DNA of 64,000 nucleotides from Noviherbaspirillum saxi (GTDB lineage: Bacteria; Pseudomonadota; Gammaproteobacteria; Burkholderiales; Burkholderiaceae_D), in assembly GCF_003591035.1 (NCBI RefSeq), contig NZ_QYUO01000001.1:310001-374000 (forward strand). Direction: 5' to 3'. Under the pieces are notes generated by a model that was not told where the DNA came from, did not search any database, and worked only from the letters and a program-made list of their open reading frames with translations. The position numbers and the translations under genes were made by a program. This document shows positions 25,006 through 34,041 of the stretch, piece by piece. Numbering within the stretch: the first letter of the stretch is position 1; the number at the start of each line of letters is the position of its first letter.

Positions 25006-25170
25006 CTTAGGAACGTGCACGAAATAATTTCCCGATTTGGTTCACGTCTGACGGGCGCGCTGCAGCGTTGCTCGGCGTCGCCATAGCTCGCTATGACTCC
25101 TTCTCGCGCCTTGCAGCGCATCCCGTCGGACGCGTCCAAATCGGTAACTTATTCCGTACACGTTCCTTAG
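25006..25170 (-). repeat. 165-bp MITE-like element, copy 2
   Basis: Reverse-oriented copy of 456-620, same length, with few substitutions (for example GGAACG for GGAATG at one end and TGCAAGG for CGGCAAGG inside). Its outer end contains the TAA stop (25167-25169) of the Bax-inhibitor gene, and it separates that gene from its terminator at 24911-24945. That position suggests insertion into an existing 3' untranslated region. No transposase gene is in the window. Confidence 0.87.
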
Positions 25171-25856
25171 TCGCTGGTGCTGAATCCCAGCAAATGCAGC
25201 AGGCTGGTGAACAGATTGAAGATGGATACAAACAAGCTTAGTGTCGCCATCACATAGTTGGTTTCGCCTCCGCGTACGATGCTGTTGGTTTCATACAGGA
25301 TCATGCCCGACATCAGCAGCACGAATACCGCCGATACCGTCAGCGACAGGGCTGGGATCTTCAGAAAGATCGCTGCCAGCCCCGCCAGGAAGGCGACCAG
25401 TATGCCGATGGCGAGGAAGCCACCCATGAATGACAGATCGCGCTTGGTCACCAGCGCATATGCTGACAGCCCCATGAAAATTGCGCCGGTACCGCCCATG
25501 GCCAGCATCACCGTCTGCGTGCCGTTGGGCATGTTCAGATAATGGTTCAGCACGGGACCGAGGGTGTAGCCCATGAAACCGGTCAATGCAAAGACAAGTG
25601 CCACGCCAAGGCCGCGGTCTTTATACTTGTTAACCAAAAACAGCAGGCCGAAGTAGCCGACCATGGTGAGCAGTATGCCTGGGTGCGGCAGTCGCAGAGC
25701 GGCCGAGACGCCTGCAGTGATGGCGCTGAAACCCAGCGTCAATGCCAGCAGCATGTAGGTATTGCGCAGTACCTTGTGCGATGCGGCGTCAATAATGGCA
25801 GTCGCGTTTTGCGCGCCGAAAGGCGCACGACGCAGCGAACCGGTGCGTTCATTCAT
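25167..25856 (-). CDS. Bax inhibitor-1 / YccA-family membrane protein
   Basis: 229 residues with seven membrane helices and the family hallmarks: N-terminal NKVLRNTYMLLALTLGFSA-type block (here KVLRNTYMLLALTL), GPVLNHYL, and C-terminal FVSIFNLFTSLLHLLGF. In bacteria these proteins (YccA, YbhL) modulate FtsH proteolysis or act as pH-gated calcium leak channels. The RBS AGGACAAC precedes the ATG. The last sense codon shares one base with, and the TAA stop lies within, the 165-bp element, so the element may have supplied this stop. Confidence 0.93.
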   Translation of the reverse strand: MNERTGSLRRAPFGAQNATAIIDAASHKVLRNTYMLLALTLGFSAITAGVSAALRLPHPGILLTMVGYFGLLFLVNKYKDRGLGVALVFALTGFMGYTLGPVLNHYLNMPNGTQTVMLAMGGTGAIFMGLSAYALVTKRDLSFMGGFLAIGILVAFLAGLAAIFLKIPALSLTVSAVFVLLMSGMILYETNSIVRGGETNYVMATLSLFVSIFNLFTSLLHLLGFSTSD

Positions 25857-26032
25857 GATGTTGTCCTTTTAAAAATGCTTAAACAGTGTCATTTACTTAT
25901 TCCTTACAGCGATCTAATAACTGTTGTCACTGTTGCATCGGACTCTCCTTTCAAATGCAGCCAGAATGGTAAAACGCTTGCCATCCGTGAAAAAGCGAAG
26001 ATAATCAGAACCTGACTTCGAAAAAACAGAAT

Positions 26033-26956
26033 ATGAAAACAACCGGACTGAATTTTCGCCATCTCTACTATTTTTGGGTAGTAGCCAAAGAAGGCAGCGT
26101 GACCCGGGCAGCAGAACGGCTCGACGTTGCCATCCAGACAATCAGCGCTCAGCTCGCGTTGCTCGAGCAGTCGATCGGCAAGGCCTTGCTTGCGCCGCAG
26201 GGACGCCGTCTGGTGCTGACCGAGGCAGGCCGGGTGGCGCTCGGATATGCCGATCAGATTTTTCTGCTCGGCGAGCAGATGCAGGAAGTGCTGACCGAAA
26301 CCGATATCGGCAAGACCATGCGCCTGACCGTCGGTCTTTCCGATTCCTTGCCGAAACTGATCGCATCGCGTTTGCTTGAGGCGGCGCTGAAACTGCCGCA
26401 AAAGGTCAAGCTGGTTTGTCACGAAGACGATTTCGAATCCTTGCTCGGAGACCTGTCGGTTCACAAGCTCGATGTGATTCTTACCGACCGGCCGGTACCG
26501 TCAGGCACGACCCTGCGGGTGTTCAGTCATTTGCTGGGGGAAAGCGAACTAAGTCTGTTCGGTTTGCCCGCGCTGGCCGAGCGTTATCGCGAAGGCTTTC
26601 CCAAAAGCCTGCATGGCGCGCCGCTATTGCTGCCGACGCGCAATCATGCGATTCGCGGCCGCTTCGATCAATGGTTTGAAAGCCATGACGTGCGGCCCGA
26701 TATAGTCGGCGAATTCGATGACAATGCCTTGCTCAATACCTTTGCGCGCCATGGACACGGCTTGTTCCCGGCACCATCGGCGCTGGCCGATGATGTGCGC
26801 GAAGAAATCGGGGCCGAACCCGTCGGCGAACTGTCGCAATTGCGGGAGCAGTTTTATGCGATATCGAATGAGCGCAAGATCAAGCATCCGGCGGTCGACG
26901 CGATTCTGACGGCGGTGCATGGCGGACTTTTCATCAAGGGATCGACTTCGGGTTGA
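26033..26956 (+). CDS. nhaR: LysR-family activator NhaR
   Basis: 307 residues. The N-terminus LNFRHLYYFWVVAKEGSVTRAAERLDVAIQTISAQLALLE is diagnostic for NhaR, a LysR-type activator that responds to sodium and drives nhaA in enterobacteria. The effector domain follows (about 95-300), with FGLPALAERY and DNALLNTFARHGHGLFPAPS. No nhaA or other antiporter gene is nearby, so it may act at a distance; E. coli NhaR also controls pgaA and osmC. It is convergent with the lysE-like gene, 22 bases apart. Confidence 0.92.
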   Translation: MKTTGLNFRHLYYFWVVAKEGSVTRAAERLDVAIQTISAQLALLEQSIGKALLAPQGRRLVLTEAGRVALGYADQIFLLGEQMQEVLTETDIGKTMRLTVGLSDSLPKLIASRLLEAALKLPQKVKLVCHEDDFESLLGDLSVHKLDVILTDRPVPSGTTLRVFSHLLGESELSLFGLPALAERYREGFPKSLHGAPLLLPTRNHAIRGRFDQWFESHDVRPDIVGEFDDNALLNTFARHGHGLFPAPSALADDVREEIGAEPVGELSQLREQFYAISNERKIKHPAVDAILTAVHGGLFIKGSTSG

Positions 26957-26978
26957 TCGGCTTTGTTAGCCGCCACGC

Positions 26979-27587
26979 TCATCCCGGCTGCAGGATCAGC
27001 GTGGCGGCCAACAACAGCATGACCGCACCGATCACGCCATCGAGCATACGCCATGCCGCCGGCTTGACGAACCAGTGTGACAATAGCCGCGCGCCGAAGC
27101 CAAGCAGCGTGAACCAGACCAACGCTGCACTCATTGCGCCCGCTGCAAACCACCATTTCTGCTGCGGTCCCTGCTGTGCCCCGACTGTGCCGAGCAAGAG
27201 CACGGTGTCGAGATAGACATGCGGATTGAGCAGGGTAACAGCGAGCACCGTCAGTAGCGCTTGGCGCAGATTCAATTGGGCTGATGCCCGCGCCTGCAAG
27301 GCTTGAGGCGCAAATGCGGATCGCCACGCCCGTAATCCATACCAGGCCAGGAAGCTAGCGCCACCCCAGCGCGCCAAGTCGACCAGCAGAGGTTGCCGCT
27401 CGATTGCCGCGCCCACGCCCGCCACACCGGCAGCAATCAGCAAGGTTTCACATACGATGCATACCAGCACCGTAAGCGCGACATGCTGACGTTGCAAACC
27501 CATGCGCAACACATGCGCGTTCTGCGAACCGATTGCAACGATCAATCCGGCGCCCAGGCCCAGCCCTTTCAGGTAATACGTTAGCAA
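26979..27587 (-). CDS. LysE/ArgO-family amino acid exporter
   Basis: A TTG start at 27587 is chosen: AAGGAG lies six bases before it, and the resulting 202 residues match the family length and N-terminus (YYLKGLGLGAGLIVAIGSQNAHVLRMGL). ATG starts further upstream would add a non-homologous leader. Six membrane helices are predicted; the family exports lysine or arginine in exchange for protons. The gene is divergent from the argP-type regulator, the standard lysE-lysG arrangement, with an AT-rich 104-base promoter region between. Confidence 0.92.
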   Translation of the reverse strand: MLTYYLKGLGLGAGLIVAIGSQNAHVLRMGLQRQHVALTVLVCIVCETLLIAAGVAGVGAAIERQPLLVDLARWGGASFLAWYGLRAWRSAFAPQALQARASAQLNLRQALLTVLAVTLLNPHVYLDTVLLLGTVGAQQGPQQKWWFAAGAMSAALVWFTLLGFGARLLSHWFVKPAAWRMLDGVIGAVMLLLAATLILQPG

Positions 27588-27691
27588 GGCAATCTCCTTC
27601 TCATGAATGACTGCCATTCTTGCCGGTCGCAGGTATTTAATGAACAAAACTTAATATAATTTAATTATCCTTAATTTTTCTTCATATTAAA

Positions 27692-28579
27692 ATGAAGCTC
27701 GATATCCGCCAGTCGGAAGCAGTGCTTGCCGTGATTGAAAGCGGCAGCTTTGAACAAGCCGCGATAGTGCTCCACCTGACGCCGTCGGCAGTGTCGCAAC
27801 GCGTGCGTGCACTGGAAACCACGCTGGGTGCGCCGCTGGTTGTGCGCACCCGTCCTTGCCGCGCCACCCCGGCCGGCCAGCGGCTGTTGCAGTATCTGCG
27901 CCGCGTGCAATCGCTGGAACAGGACCTGCAGGCAGAGCTGGCCGACAGCGAGGCAGCACCGCTGTCCGTCGCCATCGCCGTCAATGCAGATACGCTGGAC
28001 AGTTGGCTGTTGCCTGCACTTGCACCGTTTCTGCTGCGGGAGAGAATGCTGCTCGATCTGAGCGTCGACGATCAAGACCATACCTATACCCTGCTTGAAG
28101 CCGGTCTGGCGCTCGGTTGCATCTCGACCGAAGCGCTTCCCATGCGCGGATGCAATGCAGAAATGCTGGGCAAGATGCGTTATCGCTGCATGGCATCGCC
28201 GGATTTTCGCGCGCAGTGGTTTGCCAAAGGCATGACTCGCGCGGCCGTGCGTCAGGCGCCGGTGATCGTTTTCAATCGCAAGGACCGGTTGCAAGCCGAT
28301 TTTTTGCTGAAGCATTACGGTTTGACCGATGGCGCCTATCCCTGTCATTACGTTCCGGCGTCCGAAGCGTATATGCAGGCGATTGCGCTGGGGTTGGGGT
28401 GGGGCATGGTGCCTGAACTGCAGATGGGCGCATTGCAGCGGCAAGGCGCATTGGTCGATATCGCGCCGCAGCGCCCGACCGATGTTGCGTTGTACTGGCA
28501 TAGCTGGAAAGTGCAGTCGCCGCGTATGGAACGTCTGTCGAAGGCGCTGACAATGGCCGCACGCAAACTGCTCGGCTGA
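27692..28579 (+). CDS. argP: LysR-family regulator ArgP/LysG
   Basis: 295 residues. The helix-turn-helix (about 3-60: LDIRQSEAVLAVIESGSFEQ, LHLTPSAVSQRVRALE) and the effector region with MRYRCMASPDFRAQWF, PVIVFNRKDRLQ and LGLGWGMVPE are characteristic of ArgP (IciA)/LysG. It activates the divergent basic amino acid exporter when lysine or arginine accumulates. The intergenic region is strongly AT-rich (TTAATATAATTTAATTA), as expected for ArgP binding. The MFS gene follows on the same strand. Confidence 0.94.
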   Translation: MKLDIRQSEAVLAVIESGSFEQAAIVLHLTPSAVSQRVRALETTLGAPLVVRTRPCRATPAGQRLLQYLRRVQSLEQDLQAELADSEAAPLSVAIAVNADTLDSWLLPALAPFLLRERMLLDLSVDDQDHTYTLLEAGLALGCISTEALPMRGCNAEMLGKMRYRCMASPDFRAQWFAKGMTRAAVRQAPVIVFNRKDRLQADFLLKHYGLTDGAYPCHYVPASEAYMQAIALGLGWGMVPELQMGALQRQGALVDIAPQRPTDVALYWHSWKVQSPRMERLSKALTMAARKLLG

Positions 28580-28653
28580 GAGCTGCACCGTACATGAAAC
28601 GCGGCACTGGCATCCCGGTTACACTGGAACCCGACTTAGCCGCCACCTGCGCC

Positions 28654-29859
28654 ATGACCGTCCGCGAACCCTGGAAAATCGTCCGCCTGCTCGCCTTCAC
28701 CCAAATCGTATCGTGGGGTTCGCTGTATTACGCGTTTGCCATCGTCGCTTTGGATATTCAGCGCGAGCTTGGCTGGCGCACCGACATCGTATTCGGCGCA
28801 TTTTCCTTGAGCCTGCTGGTGGCTGGCCTGGCAGCCACCCCGGCCGGCATGCTGATCGACCGCATCGGTGGCCGCGTGGTGATGACCACCGGCTCGCTGC
28901 TCGCCGGGCTGGGCATGATCGGCGTCGGACTCAGCCACTCGCTGGCGATGTATTTTGGCGCATGGACGCTGATCGGCATCGCAATGGCGATGACCTTGTA
29001 CGAAGCCGCGTTTGCCACCATCAACCGGGAATTCACGCATGCATCGCGCAAGGGCATTTCGGTGCTTACCTTGTTCGGCGGTCTGGCCAGTACCGTGTTC
29101 TGGCCGCTGACGCTCAAGCTCAATACGCTCTACGGCTGGCGCGATACCTTGCTGATCTATGGCGCGATGCATCTGGCGCTATGCATGCCGCTGCATGCGC
29201 TGCTGGCTGCCGGCGTGCGGCGGGCGCGGCAAGTGACAGCCCATGCTTCACGCAGCTTTACCCTGCATGAAGCGCTGCGCGAGCCTGCATTCTGGAAACT
29301 CGCGTTTGCGTTTTCGACCAACCTGTTCATTTTTTCCGCGCTGTCGGTGCACCTGATTCCGCTGCTGCAACGTTTCGGTCACTCGGTCGCCGCTGCGGTA
29401 CTCGTATCGATGCTGATCGGTCCGATGCAGGTGGCGGGCCGGGTCGGCGAAATGGTGTTCGCGCACAGGGTGCGGCCGCAAGCGGTGGGCATATTGACGT
29501 TTTCCATGCTGCCCGCCGCGCTGGGTGCTTTATTGCTGCTGGGGGAGCAACAGATCGCCGTCGCGGTGTTTTGCATCCTTTACGGAATGAGCAACGGCAT
29601 CCTGACCATCGTGCGCGGCATCGTGCCGCAGGCCTTGTTCGGGCGCGAAAACTATGGCGCGATTGCCGGCGCGCTGGCAGGACCGTCGCTGCTATCGAAA
29701 GCGGCCGGACCGCTGGCCGCCGCTGCATTCGTCGAATACAACGCATCGCCCGCATGGCTGGTTGGCATTCTGTTTGCGGTATCCATTTTGTCGCTTGGCT
29801 GTTTTCTGGCTGCGATCAGATCGCGCAGCGGCGCTGCAGCCATGGCGACCGCCGATTGA
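28654..29859 (+). CDS. Major facilitator superfamily transporter
   Basis: 401 residues from the ATG at 28654 (MTVREPWKIVRLLAFTQIVSWG); an in-frame ATG at 28594, 15 bases after argP, would add 20 residues. Twelve membrane helices are predicted, with the MFS loop motif between helices 2 and 3 (AGMLIDRIGGRVVM). This branch resembles OFA/YbfB-type or oxalate/formate-like carriers; the substrate is unknown. It may be co-transcribed with argP or with the glycosidase gene that starts 75 bases later. Confidence 0.88.
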   Translation: MTVREPWKIVRLLAFTQIVSWGSLYYAFAIVALDIQRELGWRTDIVFGAFSLSLLVAGLAATPAGMLIDRIGGRVVMTTGSLLAGLGMIGVGLSHSLAMYFGAWTLIGIAMAMTLYEAAFATINREFTHASRKGISVLTLFGGLASTVFWPLTLKLNTLYGWRDTLLIYGAMHLALCMPLHALLAAGVRRARQVTAHASRSFTLHEALREPAFWKLAFAFSTNLFIFSALSVHLIPLLQRFGHSVAAAVLVSMLIGPMQVAGRVGEMVFAHRVRPQAVGILTFSMLPAALGALLLLGEQQIAVAVFCILYGMSNGILTIVRGIVPQALFGRENYGAIAGALAGPSLLSKAAGPLAAAAFVEYNASPAWLVGILFAVSILSLGCFLAAIRSRSGAAAMATAD

Positions 29860-29933
29860 GCGCGCTTTAGCTTTAACATGGCGAAACTTCGCTGCCGGCC
29901 GGCAGTCTACGAGGCATCTGGAAAGGATTCCAA

Positions 29934-31238
29934 ATGTCGCCCGGATTTATTTTCGCTACCGGTATTGAAAACAGCGCACCTACCATCGCCGGCGGTCGCA
30001 TCCGCATGGACGAGATGGAGAAATGCGGACACTACCGCGACTGGGATACCGACTTCGATCTGGTACAGGAACTCGGCATTCATTTCCTGCGTTATGGTCC
30101 GCCGCTGCATACCTCGCTGCTAGGCCCGCGGCGCTATGACTGGTCGTTTGCCGACGAAACATTTTTTGCGCTGCGTACGCGCGACCTGGTGCCCATCGTC
30201 GATCTGTGCCACTTCGGCGTGCCAGACTGGATAGGTAACTTCCAGAACCCCGATTTCCCCGCATTGTTTGCTGACTATGCGCGATCGTTTGCCGAACGCT
30301 TTCCCTGGGTGCAGTTGTATACGCCGGTCAATGAAATGTTCGTCTGCGCGATGTTTTCCGCGATGTATGGCTGGTGGAATGAACAGTTGAGCAGCGACCG
30401 TGCGTTCGTGAAAGCGCTGACGCATCTGGTCAAGGCGAATGTGCTGGCGATGCGTGCCATCCTGCAAGTGCGTCCCGACGCCTTGTTCATTCAGAGTGAA
30501 TCGTCCGAATACTTTCATGCGGAAAACCCGCGCGCGATCCGGCCGGCCGAGCTGGCTAACGCGCGGCGCTTCCTGTCGCTCGACCTGAACTATGGCAGGC
30601 GGGTAGATTCCGAAATGTATGAATATCTGATGGACAACGGCATGAGCCGTGACGAATACCACTTCTTCATGCACAACAACCTGAAGCATCATTGCATCAT
30701 GGGCAATGACTATTACATGACCAACGAGCACCTGGTGCACGAAGACGGGAGCATGCAGGCGTCGGGTGAAATTTTCGGATATTCGGTCATCACCAATCAA
30801 TACCATGCCCGTTATGGCTTGCCGGTCATGCATACGGAAACCAATCTGGTGCAAGGCCAGAAAGGCGATGAAGCGGTGTGCTGGCTGCGCAAGCAATGGG
30901 CGAATGTGCTGCGCGTGCGCAACGATGGCGTGCCTATCGTCGGATTCACCTGGTATTCGTTGACCGATCAGGTCGACTGGGACAGCGCGTTGCGCGAAAA
31001 CAATGGCAACGTCAATGCCTTGGGCTTGTACGATCTCGAACGCAATATCCGTCCGGTCGGTGTCGCCTATGCGAAATTGATCCATGACTGGCGGCAGGTA
31101 TTGCCGACGCAAAGTGTCTGCCTGCAGGTACCGGTCGTGATGCCGAGCGAAGCCGACCAGGAATGGGCGCGGCGCCAGCGTGCCCAAGCTTACCTGACCC
31201 GGCACTCGACTACTGCGGCACCGAGCAATGCCGAATGA
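29934..31238 (+). CDS. Glycoside hydrolase family 1-like protein
   Basis: 434 residues, no signal peptide, good RBS (GGAAAGGA). The (beta/alpha)8 barrel of clan GH-A is supported by strand-end motifs: FLRYGPPLH, DLCHFGVPDWI, the acid/base motif YTPVNEM (compare TxNEP in GH1), and the nucleophile motif MHTETN (compare TENG). The carboxylates expected for a retaining glycosidase are present, although both motifs deviate from classical GH1, so a related cytosolic beta-glycosidase or a family 1 outlier is likely. The substrate is unknown. Its neighbours are an MFS carrier and a pcaC-like gene. Confidence 0.82.
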   Translation: MSPGFIFATGIENSAPTIAGGRIRMDEMEKCGHYRDWDTDFDLVQELGIHFLRYGPPLHTSLLGPRRYDWSFADETFFALRTRDLVPIVDLCHFGVPDWIGNFQNPDFPALFADYARSFAERFPWVQLYTPVNEMFVCAMFSAMYGWWNEQLSSDRAFVKALTHLVKANVLAMRAILQVRPDALFIQSESSEYFHAENPRAIRPAELANARRFLSLDLNYGRRVDSEMYEYLMDNGMSRDEYHFFMHNNLKHHCIMGNDYYMTNEHLVHEDGSMQASGEIFGYSVITNQYHARYGLPVMHTETNLVQGQKGDEAVCWLRKQWANVLRVRNDGVPIVGFTWYSLTDQVDWDSALRENNGNVNALGLYDLERNIRPVGVAYAKLIHDWRQVLPTQSVCLQVPVVMPSEADQEWARRQRAQAYLTRHSTTAAPSNAE

Positions 31239-31295
31239 CCACGGTGCCTGTTATATCCCTATAATTTGCGGCTTCACCATACACCGGAGAAACGC

Positions 31296-31673
31296 ATGGA
31301 TCAGCAGTTCGAAAACGGCCTGGAAAAGCGCAAGCAGGTCATGGGCGAAGACTTTGTCGAAAAAGCCTTTGCCAATGCCGATGACTTCACCATGCCCCTG
31401 CAGGAATTCATCACGCGCAATGCCTGGGGCACGGTGTGGTGCCGTGAGGGCCTGGAAATGAAAACGCGTAGCTTGATCACCGTCTCGATGCTGACCGCGC
31501 TGGGACGGGCGCATGAATTGAAGGGACATCTACGCGGCGCGCTGAACAATGGCGCGACACCGGAAGAAATCCGTGAAGTGCTGCTGCATGCCGCAGTCTA
31601 TTGCGGCGCACCGCTGGCAGTCGATGCTTTCCGCGTCGCGCAGGAAGTCGTGGCAGACTGGAAAATGAAGTAG
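31296..31673 (+). CDS. pcaC: 4-carboxymuconolactone decarboxylase family protein
   Basis: The start at 31296 (MDQQFENGLEKRKQVMGEDFV) follows CGGAG and gives 125 residues, the usual PcaC length. The core NAWGTVWCREGLEMKTRSLI, AHELKGHLRGALNNGATPEE, IREVLLHAAVYCGAP is close to true PcaC, which converts 4-carboxymuconolactone to 3-oxoadipate enol-lactone in protocatechuate degradation. No other pca gene is nearby, so it could equally be an AhpD-like paralogue; the motif lacks a CxxC pair, which favours PcaC. Confidence 0.88.
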   Translation: MDQQFENGLEKRKQVMGEDFVEKAFANADDFTMPLQEFITRNAWGTVWCREGLEMKTRSLITVSMLTALGRAHELKGHLRGALNNGATPEEIREVLLHAAVYCGAPLAVDAFRVAQEVVADWKMK

Positions 31674-31812
31674 CCCACTCATCGCTCATTTCGCCATCGC
31701 GATAACCGCTCCCTGAACAGGCATGTTCCTTGTCTATCGTTTCCGCAACAATAGGTAGGCCGATCAATGCTGTATGTTCTACAGTGTAAGTAGCTGTCAC
31801 GAGGAGGCGGAA

Positions 31813-32388
31813 ATGAACACTTTTTTCCTTCGTATTTTTTACATCGTGTGCGGCTGTTTGCTGCTGTCATCCTGCGGCGGCGGCCACGATACCGCGTTGA
31901 GGGCATTCAACGCGATCCTGATCGGCGCGGAACAAGTGCCCCCGACGGCCAGCAATGCCTTCGGCACCGCGATTGTCACGGTCAACCGGGATAGCGGGGC
32001 CATGGTCGCCAGCATCGTCACTACCGGACTCAATGACGGCGAGGCACACCTTCATCTGGGTGCGCCAGGTACGGCCGGACCTGCGCAATTCGCGCTCACG
32101 CGTGGCCAAGGTGCGACAGTCTGGCTTGCCAGCGCGGTGCTGACCGAGGCCCAATGGCTTGCGCTTCGCTCCGGCAATTTTTATATCGATGTGCATAGCG
32201 CCACGTTTCCGAACGGCGAAATACGCGGTCAACTGGTGCGCGGTTTTCCATTTTCAGACCAGATCGTGCGACTGCAGCAGGCGCGCACACAGTCGCCGCT
32301 GGTCGACGAGCAATTGCGGCAACTGGATGAAATCGAAGATGCGCATGACGGCATCTTCACCGGCATCGGCCTGACGATAGGCTTTTGA
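31813..32388 (+). CDS. CHRD-domain lipoprotein
   Basis: The start at 31813 follows GAGGAGG and gives 191 residues with a lipoprotein signal (LLLSSCGGG, Cys at about 21). Residues about 35-145 form a CHRD domain: IGAEQVPPTASNAFGTAIVT, LNDGEAHLHLGAPG and FYIDVHSATFPNGEIRGQL. CHRD domains occur in chordin and in bacterial exported proteins of unknown function. The C-terminal 45 residues are helical. It converges with the sorbosone-dehydrogenase-like gene, 21 bases apart. Confidence 0.9.
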   Translation: MNTFFLRIFYIVCGCLLLSSCGGGHDTALRAFNAILIGAEQVPPTASNAFGTAIVTVNRDSGAMVASIVTTGLNDGEAHLHLGAPGTAGPAQFALTRGQGATVWLASAVLTEAQWLALRSGNFYIDVHSATFPNGEIRGQLVRGFPFSDQIVRLQQARTQSPLVDEQLRQLDEIEDAHDGIFTGIGLTIGF

Positions 32389-32409
32389 CGCCGGGTAGAA
32401 GCAGATGCG

Positions 32410-33828
32410 TCAGCGCGGATAGAGCTGATAGATGGCGTTTGCGTAGTCGTCCGATATCAGCAGGTTGCCCCTGGCATCCGGGACGACATCAACCGGCCTG
32501 CCCCACACGGTACGTGCAGCGGGATTGATGACAAAACCAGTCACCAGGTCAATTTCCATCCCCGCATTGCCGACTGCATCAAAAGGAAAGAACGATACTT
32601 TATAGCCGGCACGCAGGCTGGTGCAATTCCAGCAGCCATGCTGCGCGACCGCCGCACCGGTGCGGTAGGCCGCCGGCACTGCGCTCGCATGCAGGAAGCT
32701 GAAGCCGAGCGGCGCGGAATGCGCGAGTATCCCCTTGGCCGAGCGATCCACGCTTGCGCAATTGAGCACGCTATTGTCCCTATTGAATTCATAATCGGGC
32801 AGTGTGTCCAGCGTGCTCATGCTCGAACTTGGGATTGCATTGCAGAATGGCCAACCGTAATTGCCGCCCGCGCGTACGGAAGTGAATAATTCGGGCGGGT
32901 TGTCGTCGACATACGATGGCATCAATTTTCCACGGTCGCTGATGTAATCGCCGTCAAGATCGGCATCGATCGGCACCCTCACGTCATCGCGATTGTTGAC
33001 CGATACCCACAGCGTTGTTGTTCCTGGCAGGAAATCCAATCCTTCAGCGTTGCGCAAGCCGCGCGCGAACAGCCGGGGGCTGGTTCCATCGGCAGAGTAT
33101 TCATAAATCGCGCCGCGCACCGGATCGCTATTGTCATCTTCGACACAGGCATTGCAGGTCGAGGCGATCGAGACATACAGCTTGTGGTCGGGCGACAGTG
33201 CGATGTTTTTCAACTCGTGGCCATAGCGGCCCTGCAGCTCCGGCGTTGAATTGTCCGGCAAGCCGTCAATTAAGATTTCTCGCGCCGCGCTCCCCACTTC
33301 GCCGCCTTGATAGACCGAGCGCGTGATGCGGTTGGATTCCGCTACGTACAGATAGGTCACATCGCCTATGCGATGAAACACCATGTCATGCGGATTGCGC
33401 ATGCCGGTCGCGTAATCGAAAGCTTGCGGCGTATCGTTGGGGCGCTCGCGCAGCAGTACGATCTTGCCGGCGCTCGGCACCGATACCAGCACATCGCCGT
33501 TCGGCGCTACTGCCATGAAGCGCGCCTTTGCCACCCGGGCAAAAACGCGCACGCCGAATCCGGGCGGCACCAACAGGTTTTTCGGTTCGTCGAATGGCGA
33601 TTGCGCCAGTGCGGGCGGCACTTCCAGCGGCTGAATGACCGAGGCCACCAAGTCCGCAGCTTGCAGTGCCTGTGGTGTCAATGAGGCAGAAACCGTTGCT
33701 TCAGATGCAAACGCCGCGTTAGCGCTGGTGCCTCCGTCGCCGCAAGCGGAAAGAAATGTTGCGCAGAACAGCAGTGGCAATGCGGCACCCTTCCTGCGAC
33801 GGCGCACAGATTGAATTGGAGAATGCAT
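32410..33828 (-). CDS. Sorbosone dehydrogenase-like lipoprotein (PQQ-dependent sugar dehydrogenase fold)
   Basis: 472 residues with a lipobox (LSACGDGG, Cys at about 29). The body is a six-bladed propeller of the glucose/sorbosone dehydrogenase family: PPGFGVRVFARVAKARFMAV, NPHDMVFH, GHELKNIALSPDHKLYVSIAS, GLRNAEGLDF, YGWPFC and GRPVDVVPDARGNLLISDDYANAIYQL. The family may oxidise aldoses or sorbosone with PQQ in the periplasm. No PQQ genes are present, and activity is not certain. Transcribed alone; a 213-base AT-rich promoter region and a repeat lie upstream. Confidence 0.87.
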   Translation of the reverse strand: MHSPIQSVRRRRKGAALPLLFCATFLSACGDGGTSANAAFASEATVSASLTPQALQAADLVASVIQPLEVPPALAQSPFDEPKNLLVPPGFGVRVFARVAKARFMAVAPNGDVLVSVPSAGKIVLLRERPNDTPQAFDYATGMRNPHDMVFHRIGDVTYLYVAESNRITRSVYQGGEVGSAAREILIDGLPDNSTPELQGRYGHELKNIALSPDHKLYVSIASTCNACVEDDNSDPVRGAIYEYSADGTSPRLFARGLRNAEGLDFLPGTTTLWVSVNNRDDVRVPIDADLDGDYISDRGKLMPSYVDDNPPELFTSVRAGGNYGWPFCNAIPSSSMSTLDTLPDYEFNRDNSVLNCASVDRSAKGILAHSAPLGFSFLHASAVPAAYRTGAAVAQHGCWNCTSLRAGYKVSFFPFDAVGNAGMEIDLVTGFVINPAARTVWGRPVDVVPDARGNLLISDDYANAIYQLYPR

Positions 33829-34041
33829 TAATTACGAACTTTCTCGAATTGTTTCCACTGAACAGATGGATGCGAGATCGTTAATTTGGTTCAAATTTGA
33901 TAAAGGCCAAATCCATGCATGACAAATATTCGCGTGGATCAATACAATTTAGAAAAGTGCCATTGAAACCTATAACCTGAATGGCTTATCGATAGAAGAA
34001 CTGCATATTCGACGTCAACAGACAGGCCTGCTGTCGCTTGC

